Part shown: in pieces, positions 23,492 to 32,225 of the stretch
Layout: the number at the start of each line of letters is the position of its first letter
Position numbering within the stretch: position 1 is the first letter of the stretch
NCBI RefSeq assembly: GCF_049801055.1
Contig: NZ_JBNAGF010000002.1
Location: forward strand, 248,001-312,000
Direction: 5' to 3'
DNA from: JBNAGF01 sp049801055
Lineage (GTDB): Bacteria > Pseudomonadota > Alphaproteobacteria > Rhodobacterales > Rhodobacteraceae
DNA length: 64,000 nucleotides
Notes under the pieces: generated by a model
What the model was told of the DNA's origin: nothing
Seen by the model: only the letters and a program-made list of their open reading frames with translations
Databases searched by the model: none
Translations under genes and position numbers: made by a program

Positions 23492-23788
23492 TTAGCCCGA
23501 GACGCCCTGTTGCATGCGCAGACGTGTTTCCTCGTCGACGGCCTCGGTTTCGTTCAGCGCCTTTGCCCGGTTTTGCAATCCGTCCCGGCGGGCGGTGAGG
23601 GAGTCTTCAAGCTCTTGCGCCTCGTCCCCTTTTGGTGACTGCGCCTTCAATGCCTGATCCAACGGCACAAGTGCGGGGTATTTCGCGTTGCGCAGGTCAT
23701 CTGTCAGACGCTCCTGCAGCTCCGGCACATTGGTGCAGGCGGCCAATACCACGAAAAGGCTTGAAAGGAACAGAAGAGGCGGACGCAT
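23492..23788 (-). CDS. Small outer-membrane-type lipoprotein, function unknown
   Basis: 98 residues from the ATG at 23788. MRPPLLFLSSLFVVLAAC is a lipoprotein signal with lipobox L-A-A-C. The mature part is helical and charged, with a long R/E/K-rich middle. Probably an envelope protein; no domain recognised. Confidence 0.7.
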   Translation of the reverse strand: MRPPLLFLSSLFVVLAACTNVPELQERLTDDLRNAKYPALVPLDQALKAQSPKGDEAQELEDSLTARRDGLQNRAKALNETEAVDEETRLRMQQGVSG

Positions 23789-23947
23789 GTGGATTCGGCG
23801 GCAATGAACGTGATGAACTGGTTTCGTGATGCACGTTTCACAGCAATCGTGCAAGCGGCGGAGACTGTTTCGTTCATTTTGTATCGCGCCGCGCGCGCAA
23901 AACCCCCTGCAGGATCGGCGGTCAGAGCGAACATGCGGGGTTTTATG

Positions 23948-23961
23948 TGAACGTTTGTTCA
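23948..23961. promoter_or_regulatory. Palindromic operator upstream of tetR-type gene
   Basis: TGAACGTTTGTTCA: 5-bp inverted arms around GTTT, 16 bases before the regulator's ATG. Its spacing and symmetry suit TetR autoregulation. Confidence 0.5.
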
Positions 23962-23976
23962 GATAACTTTCCTGTC

Positions 23977-24564
23977 ATGGCACGTACCCAAGGCTCTCAT
24001 TCCGATATCACCGGCCCGCGGATCAGGCGCGAGTCCCTGAGGCTGTTTGCTCAACACGGCTTTGCCGCTGTGTCGATGCGCCAGATCGCCAAGGAAGTGG
24101 GTGTTCAGGCCGGGGCCCTCTACAATTACATCCCCGACAAGCAAAGCCTGCTGTTCCACCTGATGGAAGCCCATATGGAAGAGTTACTGGCAACATGGCG
24201 TGCTGAAGAGTTGCCGGATAGCCCGCTGGAAAGATTGCGGAAATTTGTCGGTTTTCACATCAGATTTCATCTGGGGCGGCCTGACGAAGTCTTCATTGCC
24301 TATATGGAGCTGCGAAATCTCTCGCCCGAGAATTTCCGCACCATTGAGGCGTTGCGAAAGCAGTATGAAGACGCATTGGAGGATATTCTTCGACGCGGGG
24401 TCGAAGCTGGGCAGTTTGCAGTTCCCGATACAAAGATCGCGACGCTGGCGGTGATTGCCATGCTGAACGGGGTGAACACCTGGTATCGCAGCGGCGGAAG
24501 GTTGTCGCTGGATGAGGTTGAAACCATTTATTGGGACATGGTGCGCAAGGCCGTTATCATCTGA
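23977..24564 (+). CDS. TetR-family transcriptional regulator
   Basis: 195 residues from the ATG at 23977; an in-frame GTG ten codons upstream would run through the operator and is rejected. The N-terminal HTH is clear: R-E-S-L-R-L-F-A-Q-H-G-F-A-A-V-S-M-R-Q-I-A-K-E-V-G-V-Q-A-G-A-L-Y-N-Y. The C-terminal ligand domain resembles those of regulators of acyl-CoA catabolism. Targets are not evident from neighbours; the next gene (pirin) is convergent. Confidence 0.9.
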   Translation: MARTQGSHSDITGPRIRRESLRLFAQHGFAAVSMRQIAKEVGVQAGALYNYIPDKQSLLFHLMEAHMEELLATWRAEELPDSPLERLRKFVGFHIRFHLGRPDEVFIAYMELRNLSPENFRTIEALRKQYEDALEDILRRGVEAGQFAVPDTKIATLAVIAMLNGVNTWYRSGGRLSLDEVETIYWDMVRKAVII

Positions 24565-24610
24565 ACGACCTTGCTTAATTTTAATATCTTACGCGGCATT
24601 GGTGATGTGA

Positions 24611-25522
24611 TCAATGGGCGGGCTTGATGAACGTCCCGTTGCGCAGTTCACGAAAGGCCTGCAACAGTTCGGCCTGCGTATTCATCACAATCGGTCCATG
24701 CCACGCAACCGGTTCGGCGATGGGTGCGCCAGAGATCAGCAGAAACCGTACGCCTTCAACTCCGGCCTGAACGGTGATCTCATCCCCTGTGCCGAACCGT
24801 ACCAGAGTGCGATTGCCGGACATGTCCCTGATATTCACCTCTTTCCCGGCAACTTCCTTTTCAAGCAGGATGCCAGTTGGGTCCGAGGCGTTGGCAAAGG
24901 CGGCTTCACCTTCGAAAACATACGCGAATGCACGGCGGTAAGTATCGATCTTGAAGCGCTTGCTGACCCCGGCAGGAACGTGGATGTCGAGGTATTGCGG
25001 GTCAGACGCGATACCGTCCACCGGGCCGGTTTTGCCCCAAAACTTGCCAGTGATTACCTTTACGCGTGTGCCGTCATCGTCAATCACCTCGGGAATATCG
25101 GTGCCCCGGACATCCTGATATCGCGGCGCGGTCATCTTTTGTGCTGAAGGCAGGTTGCCCCAGAGCTGGAACCCATGCATCTGCCCTGAGGCGTTCCCGT
25201 GGGGCATTTCCTGATGAAGAATGCCCGATCCCGCTGTCATCCACTGGACGTCACCTGCACCAAGTGTGCCACTGTTGCCCAGTGAATCGCCGTGCTCAAC
25301 CGTGCCGGACAGAACATATGTGATGGTTTCGATGCCCCGATGAGGATGCCACGGGAAACCTTTCAGGAAATCCTCGGGGCGATCATTTCGGAAATCATCG
25401 AACAGCAGAAAGGGGTCCAGTTCCGAGGGATCCTGAAATCCAAAGGCCCGATGCAGATGCACACCTGCGCCTTCGATGGCCGGGGTTGCGGCGCGTGTTT
25501 CCAGTACTGGTCTGAGGGACAT
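24611..25522 (-). CDS. Pirin family protein
   Basis: 303 residues from ATG 25522 with AGGAGG upstream; the frame runs much further but the extension has no support. The N-terminal cupin has the metal-ligand set H-P-H-R-G-I-E-T and the later H-x-E-M-P-H. The C-terminal cupin is lower in conservation. Some bacterial pirins act as quercetin 2,3-dioxygenases or bind enzymes as regulators; which applies here is unknown. Confidence 0.9.
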   Translation of the reverse strand: MSLRPVLETRAATPAIEGAGVHLHRAFGFQDPSELDPFLLFDDFRNDRPEDFLKGFPWHPHRGIETITYVLSGTVEHGDSLGNSGTLGAGDVQWMTAGSGILHQEMPHGNASGQMHGFQLWGNLPSAQKMTAPRYQDVRGTDIPEVIDDDGTRVKVITGKFWGKTGPVDGIASDPQYLDIHVPAGVSKRFKIDTYRRAFAYVFEGEAAFANASDPTGILLEKEVAGKEVNIRDMSGNRTLVRFGTGDEITVQAGVEGVRFLLISGAPIAEPVAWHGPIVMNTQAELLQAFRELRNGTFIKPAH

Positions 25523-25683
25523 TGTTTTCCTCCTGACATTGACGTTGAGCTCAATATAGATGGTGCAGTTCTGCCTCCAACTCGCGTGATCCAACTGTTG
25601 ATGTGCAAAATTGCACGAAAATGCTGGCACTTCCCGGTTAACGATGCTGGCACGGGACAGCTCCGATCGCCTAGTCTTGAGGG

Positions 25684-26901
25684 ATGAGCGACATATCGGA
25701 TTTCCTAAACCACCTGCCGGCGGATCGCGCGCGGACCGCATTCGATCTGGTGCACTACATGCTGGGCAAGGCGCTGAAATCCGAAGATGCAGACGAAGTT
25801 CTGACCGAAATGGCGGAACGCATCGGCAGAGCTGGTGTGCCATTGGACCGGGCGACATCAATTGTTCCACTGCTTCATGCCGAGGCGGTGGCCAGTGCGC
25901 GTTTCTGGGAACGCGGTTCCGGCGCAAGGTCGTACCTGTTTCCGTATACCCCTGAAAGCGGTGACGGATATGCGCATTCGCCGGCAGCTGTTGTGCACGA
26001 AACCGGAGAGTGGGTGCGGCTTTGGCTGCCGGAAACACCGGATGATACCTATGGCATCGTGCCCGAGCTAAAGGAGGCTGGGTACACCGATTATCTGATG
26101 GCACCGGTCTTTATGAAAAGCGGGATGGCCGGCACATTCAGCTTTGCTACAAGGGCGCCCAACGGGTTTTCGGACGAAGATCTGGCCTTTCTGAGGCTTG
26201 TGTTTCCGGCGCTTGCCGGTGCGCAGGACATCCTTGCAACCACCCGGGCGATGCAAGAGGTCATGCGCATGTATGTCGGAGCCGAGCCGCAGCGACGCAT
26301 TCTGTCAGGCGACGTGCATAGGGGTGAGGTCATGCGCATACGTTCGGCCATCCTGTTTGCGGACATGCGCCGGTTCACCGAACTGACGGTCGACATGAGT
26401 GCCGAAGAGGCGACACAACTGCTGAATGCCTATTACGACTGCATCGTTCCGCCGATCGAAGAGGCAGGTGGTGAAGTGCTCAAGTTCATCGGTGATGGTA
26501 TACTGGCCATTTTCCGCGCTGAGGGGGCAGGGAACGTGGCTTGTTTTAAGGCGATTCAGGCTGCGCAGGAAGGTTTGGACCGTGTCGCCCACAGAAACGG
26601 TTCACCCAGTTTCGACGTCGGGATCGCCTTGCATCTGGGTGAGGTGGCCTATGGCAATGTCGGGTCCGGGTTGCGCTTGGATTACACCGTAATCGGGCGC
26701 GACGTGAACCTTGCGGCGCGGGTTGCCGGATTGTGCGGAACCCTTGGTGAGCCATTGCTGGTGTCCGACACCTTTCGCGGCCGGATTGCGGATGCTGGCA
26801 AAAAAACGTCGGGCGGCCCGGTTTCGGTTTGGTCGGTGGGGGTTCATGCCCTCAAAGGGTTGCACACACCGCTGGAAGTGTTCGCCGTGGCGGTGCCCTA
26901 G
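25684..26901 (+). CDS. Adenylate/guanylate cyclase, class III, with N-terminal sensor
   Basis: 405 residues. The N-terminal 190 residues look like a GAF-type sensor ending in the F-S-D-E-D-L-A-F-L-R-L helix that links GAF to output domains. The cyclase domain has both metal aspartates, in L-F-A-D-M-R-R-F (225-231) and F-I-G-D-G (around 271), and V-N-L-A-A-R-V with the transition-state N and R. Y-T-V-I-G-R-D suggests ATP specificity. No membrane segment, so it is a soluble cAMP synthase responding to an unknown ligand. Divergent from pirin, 161 bp apart. Confidence 0.88.
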   Translation: MSDISDFLNHLPADRARTAFDLVHYMLGKALKSEDADEVLTEMAERIGRAGVPLDRATSIVPLLHAEAVASARFWERGSGARSYLFPYTPESGDGYAHSPAAVVHETGEWVRLWLPETPDDTYGIVPELKEAGYTDYLMAPVFMKSGMAGTFSFATRAPNGFSDEDLAFLRLVFPALAGAQDILATTRAMQEVMRMYVGAEPQRRILSGDVHRGEVMRIRSAILFADMRRFTELTVDMSAEEATQLLNAYYDCIVPPIEEAGGEVLKFIGDGILAIFRAEGAGNVACFKAIQAAQEGLDRVAHRNGSPSFDVGIALHLGEVAYGNVGSGLRLDYTVIGRDVNLAARVAGLCGTLGEPLLVSDTFRGRIADAGKKTSGGPVSVWSVGVHALKGLHTPLEVFAVAVP

Positions 26902-27027
26902 CAGCAAGGCCCGTCGGAGCTTTGGTTCAAGCGTAAAAAGCCCGGCCTTCAGAGCTGCGCGCTTTGGGCTGTTCGGTCTCGCAGATTCGCGCTAAACGCG
27001 GCGGGAAGCCGACGAACGGAGTGGCGG

Positions 27028-27522
27028 ATGCAGGACGGAACCGAGAACGAAATTCTGGCCACGGTCGAGGCTTCGGTGCCGCGGCGCTGGTTCGCGATGG
27101 CCATGCTGGTCGGACTGGGGGCGACATCGCTGTATGTTTCTTTCTCTACTCCACCCGCCTTGGGCTGGCAGCTGTTTCTGATCGCGGTGGGCGTGATCTC
27201 GCTCTGGGCCGCGATGCGCTTGTGGCAGGCAACCTCCCTGCGCATTGAACTGACCGATACCGAGTTGCGCTGCAGCGACGGAACCATGATCGCCGAAGTT
27301 GCTGACATCGTAGCGATGGACAGAGGCTTTTTTGCCTTCAAACCTTCAAACGGCTTTTTGATCAAAACCGGGTCCGCTTGCGGCGCACGCACATGGCGCC
27401 CCGGGCTTTGGTGGCGCATGGGTCGCAGGATCGGGATCGGCGGGGTGACCCCGGGATCTCAGACCAAGTTCATGTCTGAAACGATCGCGGCGATGATGGC
27501 AAAAAGAGACGGGGCGTTCTGA
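27028..27522 (+). CDS. Hypothetical two-helix membrane protein
   Basis: 164 residues with two membrane segments (about 21-40 and 46-65) and a cytoplasmic C-terminal domain that looks like a short PH/YcxB-type beta domain (L-R-I-E-L-T-D-T-E-L-R-C). The end has two W/R-rich segments. Unknown function; family guess is weak. Confidence 0.6.
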   Translation: MQDGTENEILATVEASVPRRWFAMAMLVGLGATSLYVSFSTPPALGWQLFLIAVGVISLWAAMRLWQATSLRIELTDTELRCSDGTMIAEVADIVAMDRGFFAFKPSNGFLIKTGSACGARTWRPGLWWRMGRRIGIGGVTPGSQTKFMSETIAAMMAKRDGAF

Positions 27523-27528
27523 CGCCCC
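27502..27528 (-). terminator. Terminator of the Tad-type operon
   Basis: GGGGCG and CGCCCC pair around a 6-base loop (27511-27528). On the minus strand the hairpin is followed by TCTCTTTTT. It overlaps the 3' end of the gene on the opposite strand. Confidence 0.65.
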
Positions 27529-27554
27529 GCCGCTGATAGGAAATCAGTTTTCAA

Positions 27555-28109
27555 TCAGACGCTGCCGGCGATCTCGTTCGTGAAGCGCGGGCGGGTAAAG
27601 ATAAAGTTTTCCAGCGGAATATCGTCGATGCCAACCTTGTAGGGCGGCACAAAGATGTTGCGCGTCTCCACCAGGATCAAGGTGTCTTCGTCCGGCATCG
27701 GCGGCAGATCGTCACGCAGATCCACCACAAGCTCGTCGGTCAGTTCGATGGTATAACCACCGCGGACGGTCGACCAGCGCACCGTATGCTCATCGCGGTC
27801 TTCGTCATACCGGATCAGTGAGATCCGCATGCTGACGCCCGTTTCGTTGCGCACCATCAGACCGAACAGCTCGTGCATCGAGTCGATGAAAGTGTCGTCA
27901 ACGGTCCGGGTCTCTCGTGAGATCAGGTCGCCGATCGTATAGGCGGCCTTGAGATTCGAGGCGCTCTGACGGTAGCCGTCGAAATAGGTGTAACAGGCCA
28001 TAAGAGACCAAAGCAGCATCGGAAAGGTGATCAGGGCCTCGACGGCGATCGAGCCTTCGGTGTCCTTGCCGAAACGGAACAGGCGGGTTTTCAATCTATG
28101 CAAAAACAT
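27555..28109 (-). CDS. TadE-like pilus assembly protein
   Basis: 184 residues. A basic start is followed by G-S-I-A-V-E-A-L-I-T-F-P-M-L-L-W, the TadE-type prepilin-like motif with E after the cleavage region, and one membrane helix. The rest is an extracytoplasmic domain with D-x-R-D-x-L acidic stretch. Third gene of a three-gene operon; starts four bases after its neighbour. Confidence 0.75.
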   Translation of the reverse strand: MFLHRLKTRLFRFGKDTEGSIAVEALITFPMLLWSLMACYTYFDGYRQSASNLKAAYTIGDLISRETRTVDDTFIDSMHELFGLMVRNETGVSMRISLIRYDEDRDEHTVRWSTVRGGYTIELTDELVVDLRDDLPPMPDEDTLILVETRNIFVPPYKVGIDDIPLENFIFTRPRFTNEIAGSV

Positions 28110-28113
28110 GGGA

Positions 28114-28650
28114 TTACTGCGGTTCCTGAACGAATACGGTTGTGGCGGTCAGAGCATACTGACCGTCGACATTGTCACCCAACGTTTTGCCGAGCCCGGT
28201 TGTCGGGAAGACCGGGTTGATCTTGGCGCAGGCGCGCAGGACCATCAGTTCGTTACTCTGCCCGTTTTCGAAGGATCTCACCGGCTTGACCTCCTCCGAG
28301 GTGTCGGTGCAGTCCGGCTCGTCCGGAAGGGCCACGCCGACGAACGGGTCGAGGCGGATCATCTCCAGTTTGAGGTTCGAGTTGCAGTCGCGGATGAACC
28401 CGGCACGGTCACAGATGGTGGTTTTCAGTTCATCATGCTGCTGAACTGCACCAGTGCTCAGGCGAATGTCCCTGACAGTCAGATCCACCGCACGTTCCAA
28501 CATCGCGTGGTTCAGCGAGACAAAGGCCAGTTCGATACCCGAGAGCATCAGGACCATCAGACCAGGAAAGACGATCACGAATTCGATCGTGGCGGTGCCG
28601 GTCTCGTCGCGGCGGAACCGGCGGGCGAAGGATGCGATGCGGCGTATCAT
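28114..28650 (-). CDS. TadE/TadF-like pseudopilin-type protein
   Basis: 178 residues with the pattern R-D-E-T-G-T-A-T-I-E-F-V-I-V-F-P-G-L-M-V-L-M, the typical TadE opening (T-x-x-x-E-F membrane helix). Four cysteines in the outer part may form disulfides. Overlaps the upstream vWA gene by ATGA. Probably a minor pilin of a Flp/Tad adhesion system. Confidence 0.8.
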   Translation of the reverse strand: MIRRIASFARRFRRDETGTATIEFVIVFPGLMVLMLSGIELAFVSLNHAMLERAVDLTVRDIRLSTGAVQQHDELKTTICDRAGFIRDCNSNLKLEMIRLDPFVGVALPDEPDCTDTSEEVKPVRSFENGQSNELMVLRACAKINPVFPTTGLGKTLGDNVDGQYALTATTVFVQEPQ

Positions 28651-30242
28651 TGGGTCAGCCTCAGTTTGCGGATCGACGACGCGATGGATTCAAAGGCGGA
28701 TATGATGTCCAGGCCTTCTACATCATATACGTGGCTGTCAGAACTCGCGCAGTCTTTCAGAGTTCTGTAGCCTGTGCGCGGGGCTTCGAATGCAACCGTG
28801 TAGACGATAATCCCTTCGTCTTTTGCGGCATCGCAGACGTGCTTGGTGCGCTGGTTTTTTGCCGAGGTTTCCTTTTTTGAGAAAGCGGAGGAAAACCTGC
28901 CCCAGCTGCTGTTGGTGAACTGGTAGAGATAGTCCGAGAAAAAGCGGATCGAAGCACGGTTGAACAATTCGGGATAGGTCAGGCGCACGGCGTTCCCGGG
29001 CTCTTCCGACTCATCACCGTAGGGATGATCCGTCCATTCTTCAGTTTCGGGCCAGAAGTAATTCGGGTTCCCGTTCGACTTATAGACCGTGTAGCGATCA
29101 GAGGTTGCGTTGTACCAGACATCGGACATGCCTTCCCTCAGAGATGGGTTGAGCATGTACTGGTCGGTATTCTGGCCGTCTGACATGACCACCATGATTT
29201 TCAGCACGTCGGCGTCATAATTTGATGGGCGACCTTCGAACTTGTTGTCGATTTCACCTTCGGCAATGAGATCCGTAACCACAGATTGGGTGCCGGGATC
29301 CAAAAGAACGGTTCCCCATTTGGTTCCGATATCAATCGAAGTGTTCCCTTGAGCGCTCATCGCATCGATGTGGTTGTGAAGGACGATGCGATTGTCTGTC
29401 AGCGGGAGAATGTCCGAGCCGGCCCGAACAGGGCAAACAGGGATTGGAATCGTGCCATCCTCATAGGACCAAGGGTCGAAATGCATCGTCCGCTCGAGAA
29501 TTTCATCCCGTTCGAGGTCAGGCTTGCTGAACTGATTGTCATTGAAATTGACGCAGTAAGAGTAGTCGTGCTCCTGGGTCGCGTTGTATTTATCCAGCAG
29601 GCTTTCACCCGCGTTCACCTGTGTGGCGTAAGGAATGATAGAGATCGAAACCGCGCCCGGTTCGGTGCTGTCGAGCAACGTGTCGACGAATTCCTTCGCG
29701 GCAACTTTCAAGTTGTCCAACCGGCTGTATCTGCGCATTGAGCCCGATACATCCAGCACCAGCGAGATCTCGACTGCGCCGATGCTTTCCTCGGCGGTGC
29801 TGGCCGCCGGTGCGGTCAGTGTGTCGACACCGGACATGTGCATGAACTGGGTGGGGATCTCGGTTTCGGCGGTGGCGGAGACCTTCCGGTAGCCAAGATT
29901 CTGTGTCACCTCGATGTTGGAGAGGTACTGCAGCAGGTTGGCTTTCTCGAGGTAGGAGCGCACCACATCTTCCGGGGTGGCCCGCTGGTCGAGGTCGGCC
30001 GCGGCCAGAACGGCGCGGTCCATGGTATACTGCAACGAGGCGCGGTCACGTTCGAACCGCATCAGGTCGACGCCGATGCCACCGATCGCAAGTATGATCA
30101 GGAAAAGGAAAAGGGAAAGCACGGTGAATGTGCCGGATTCGTCGCGGGCAAAACGGGTCAGCCACGCCAGCTGAATTTTATCCGCATACTCTGCGTTACC
30201 TGAGGCGTTGCGACGGTTGGAACGGTCGAAATCTCTAAACAT
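28647..30242 (-). CDS. TadG-like protein with von Willebrand A domain
   Basis: 531 residues. R-D-E-S-G-T-F-T-V-L-S-L-F-L-F-L-I is the Tad pilus N-terminal helix. The vWA domain begins I-S-L-V-L-D-V-S-G-S-M (MIDAS D-x-S-x-S) at about 158-168, and an S-D-G-Q-N segment follows at the second metal site. The C-terminal strand reads I-V-Y-T-V-A-F-E-A. TadG-like proteins sit at the outer surface of Flp/Tad systems. First gene of the operon; the secretion ATPase genes are not in the window. Confidence 0.85.
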   Translation of the reverse strand: MFRDFDRSNRRNASGNAEYADKIQLAWLTRFARDESGTFTVLSLFLFLIILAIGGIGVDLMRFERDRASLQYTMDRAVLAAADLDQRATPEDVVRSYLEKANLLQYLSNIEVTQNLGYRKVSATAETEIPTQFMHMSGVDTLTAPAASTAEESIGAVEISLVLDVSGSMRRYSRLDNLKVAAKEFVDTLLDSTEPGAVSISIIPYATQVNAGESLLDKYNATQEHDYSYCVNFNDNQFSKPDLERDEILERTMHFDPWSYEDGTIPIPVCPVRAGSDILPLTDNRIVLHNHIDAMSAQGNTSIDIGTKWGTVLLDPGTQSVVTDLIAEGEIDNKFEGRPSNYDADVLKIMVVMSDGQNTDQYMLNPSLREGMSDVWYNATSDRYTVYKSNGNPNYFWPETEEWTDHPYGDESEEPGNAVRLTYPELFNRASIRFFSDYLYQFTNSSWGRFSSAFSKKETSAKNQRTKHVCDAAKDEGIIVYTVAFEAPRTGYRTLKDCASSDSHVYDVEGLDIISAFESIASSIRKLRLTQ

Positions 30243-30574
30243 CTCTTACCTTCCTCTCCCTCTGGGGCAGACCCGCAGGAAGACACTAATGGACGCACCA
30301 GATATGACGGCTGAACGTGGCAGGAATGGGGCGGAAACGGTTCAAAACGGGGCGGATTGCCTATAAATTAGGGACATTTGCGCCGTTGCAGTGCGGGTTG
30401 TTTTCGCCGGGCGAACAATGCCGTCGAATCGCCACGCTTCGACCTTTTCGAATTCGAAAGAATGAATGCGGCGGTCCGATGCTAAAAAAGGTCGCACTTG
30501 TTAAGCGAACGGTCATAGTGTGGCGCAGACCATGTCGTCAAAGGGCGAGTCGCGAATGACCAGGGAGGTTGCAG
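30243..30574. other. Divergent intergenic region between tadG-like and glutamate dehydrogenase
   Basis: Should contain promoters for both directions. I see an AT-rich patch (CCTATAAATTAGGGAC, 30360-30375) but no pair of boxes I would call. Confidence 0.4.
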
Positions 30575-32005
30575 ATGGCCCCGATCAACGAGCCGAGTTT
30601 CCGTCAGAGTGTGGATCTCATGTTCAACCGGGCGGTCGCCCTGATGGATCTGCCACCGGGACTGGAAGAGAAGATCCGTGTGTGCAACGCCACCTATACA
30701 GTCAGGTTCGGCGTGCGTCTGAGAGGACAGATTCAGACGTTCACCGGATATCGTTCGGTCCATTCGGAACATATGGAGCCGGTCAAGGGCGGCATCCGGT
30801 ATGCGCCGTCAGTCAATCAGGACGAGGTCGAGGCTCTGGCCGCGCTGATGACCTATAAATGTGCGCTGGTCGAAGCGCCGTTTGGCGGCTCCAAGGGCGG
30901 GTTGTGCATCGATCCCCGACAATACGATGACTACGAACTGGAGATGATCACCCGCCGGTTTGCCTATGAACTGGCCAAGCGTGACCTGATCAACCCGTCG
31001 CAGAATGTTCCGGCGCCGGATATGGGGACCGGCGAAAGGGAAATGGCGTGGATCGCGGACCAGTATGCGCGAATGAACACCACGGACATCAATGCCCGCG
31101 CCTGCGTAACCGGCAAACCGTTGAATGCCGGTGGTATCTCGGGAAGGGTCGAGGCGACCGGGCGGGGCGTTCAGTATGCTCTTCGTGAATTCTTCAGGGA
31201 CCCGAGAGATATGGAGCAGGCCGGGCTGACCGGAACACTCGAAGGTAAGCGGGTCATCGTTCAGGGGCTAGGCAATGTGGGCTATCACGCGGCAAAGTTC
31301 CTGAGCGAAGAGGATGGCGCGCTGATAACCGGTATCATCGAACGGGACGGGGCGCTGCTCAATCCTGACGGGATCGATGTGGAGGCGGTGCATCACTGGA
31401 TCGTCAAACATGGCGGCATCACGGGTTTTCCCGACGCAACGCACATGGCTGAGGGGGCCGAGGTGCTCGAAGAAGAGTGCGATATCCTCATTCCTGCTGC
31501 GCTCGAAGGCGTGATCAATCTGTCCAACGCCGCTAAGATTCAGGCACCGCTGATCATCGAAGCTGCAAACGGGCCCGTCACCGCCGGCGCCGACGAAGTC
31601 CTGCGCAAAAAGGGAACAGTGATCATTCCGGACATGTATGCGAACGCCGGTGGTGTGACAGTGTCCTATTTCGAATGGGTCAAGAACCTGTCGCATATCC
31701 GGTTTGGCCGGATGCAGCGGCGTCAGGAGGAGGCGAGGCACCAGCTGGTCGTCGACGAACTCGAACGGCTTGACAGATACCTCGGTGACGCATGGTCGAT
31801 GACACCGAAGTTCAAGGATCGTTACCTGCGCGGAGCAGACGAGCTGGAGTTGGTCCGATCGGGGCTCGATGACACCATGCGGATTGCCTATCAGTCGATG
31901 CGGGAAGTCTGGCACAGCCGCGCGGATGTCGAGGATCTGCGCACCGCCGCCTATCTTGTCTCGATCGATAAAGTCTCAAAAAGCTATCGGGCCAAGGGCT
32001 TGTAG
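30575..32005 (+). CDS. Glutamate dehydrogenase
   Basis: 476 residues from the ATG at 30575 with AGGGAGG upstream. Glu/Leu/Phe/Val dehydrogenase family: K-G-G-I-R-Y (substrate), A-P-F-G-G-S-K-G-G with catalytic lysine region, P-A-P-D-M-G-T, and the Rossmann V-Q-G-L-G-N-V-G. It interconverts glutamate and 2-oxoglutarate plus ammonium. The adjacent sarcosine oxidase operon releases glycine and hence ammonium, so a shared role in amine nitrogen use is possible. Confidence 0.93.
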   Translation: MAPINEPSFRQSVDLMFNRAVALMDLPPGLEEKIRVCNATYTVRFGVRLRGQIQTFTGYRSVHSEHMEPVKGGIRYAPSVNQDEVEALAALMTYKCALVEAPFGGSKGGLCIDPRQYDDYELEMITRRFAYELAKRDLINPSQNVPAPDMGTGEREMAWIADQYARMNTTDINARACVTGKPLNAGGISGRVEATGRGVQYALREFFRDPRDMEQAGLTGTLEGKRVIVQGLGNVGYHAAKFLSEEDGALITGIIERDGALLNPDGIDVEAVHHWIVKHGGITGFPDATHMAEGAEVLEEECDILIPAALEGVINLSNAAKIQAPLIIEAANGPVTAGADEVLRKKGTVIIPDMYANAGGVTVSYFEWVKNLSHIRFGRMQRRQEEARHQLVVDELERLDRYLGDAWSMTPKFKDRYLRGADELELVRSGLDDTMRIAYQSMREVWHSRADVEDLRTAAYLVSIDKVSKSYRAKGL

Positions 32006-32225
32006 CCAAAACCGGCCCTCGGGTGGCAATTGGTTGTCGCCCGAGGCAGTGGGTCTGTTTCAACAGCATTTTCGCAACCAGGCGCCGCTCGGAACTTCGC
32101 GGCTGTGAGCCGTTTCTTTGCCCCTGTGGATCGAAACTGCAGAAAAGCATCGCAGGCGCCGGATGCGAGGTTGATACTGCCCGACGGTCTTGCTTCTATC
32201 GAAGGCGGGAGACAGGGGGATCGAT

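Noticed and set aside
22018..23598. A 526-codon plus-strand frame opposite hom
   Set aside because: Antisense to a complete homoserine dehydrogenase; no supporting feature.
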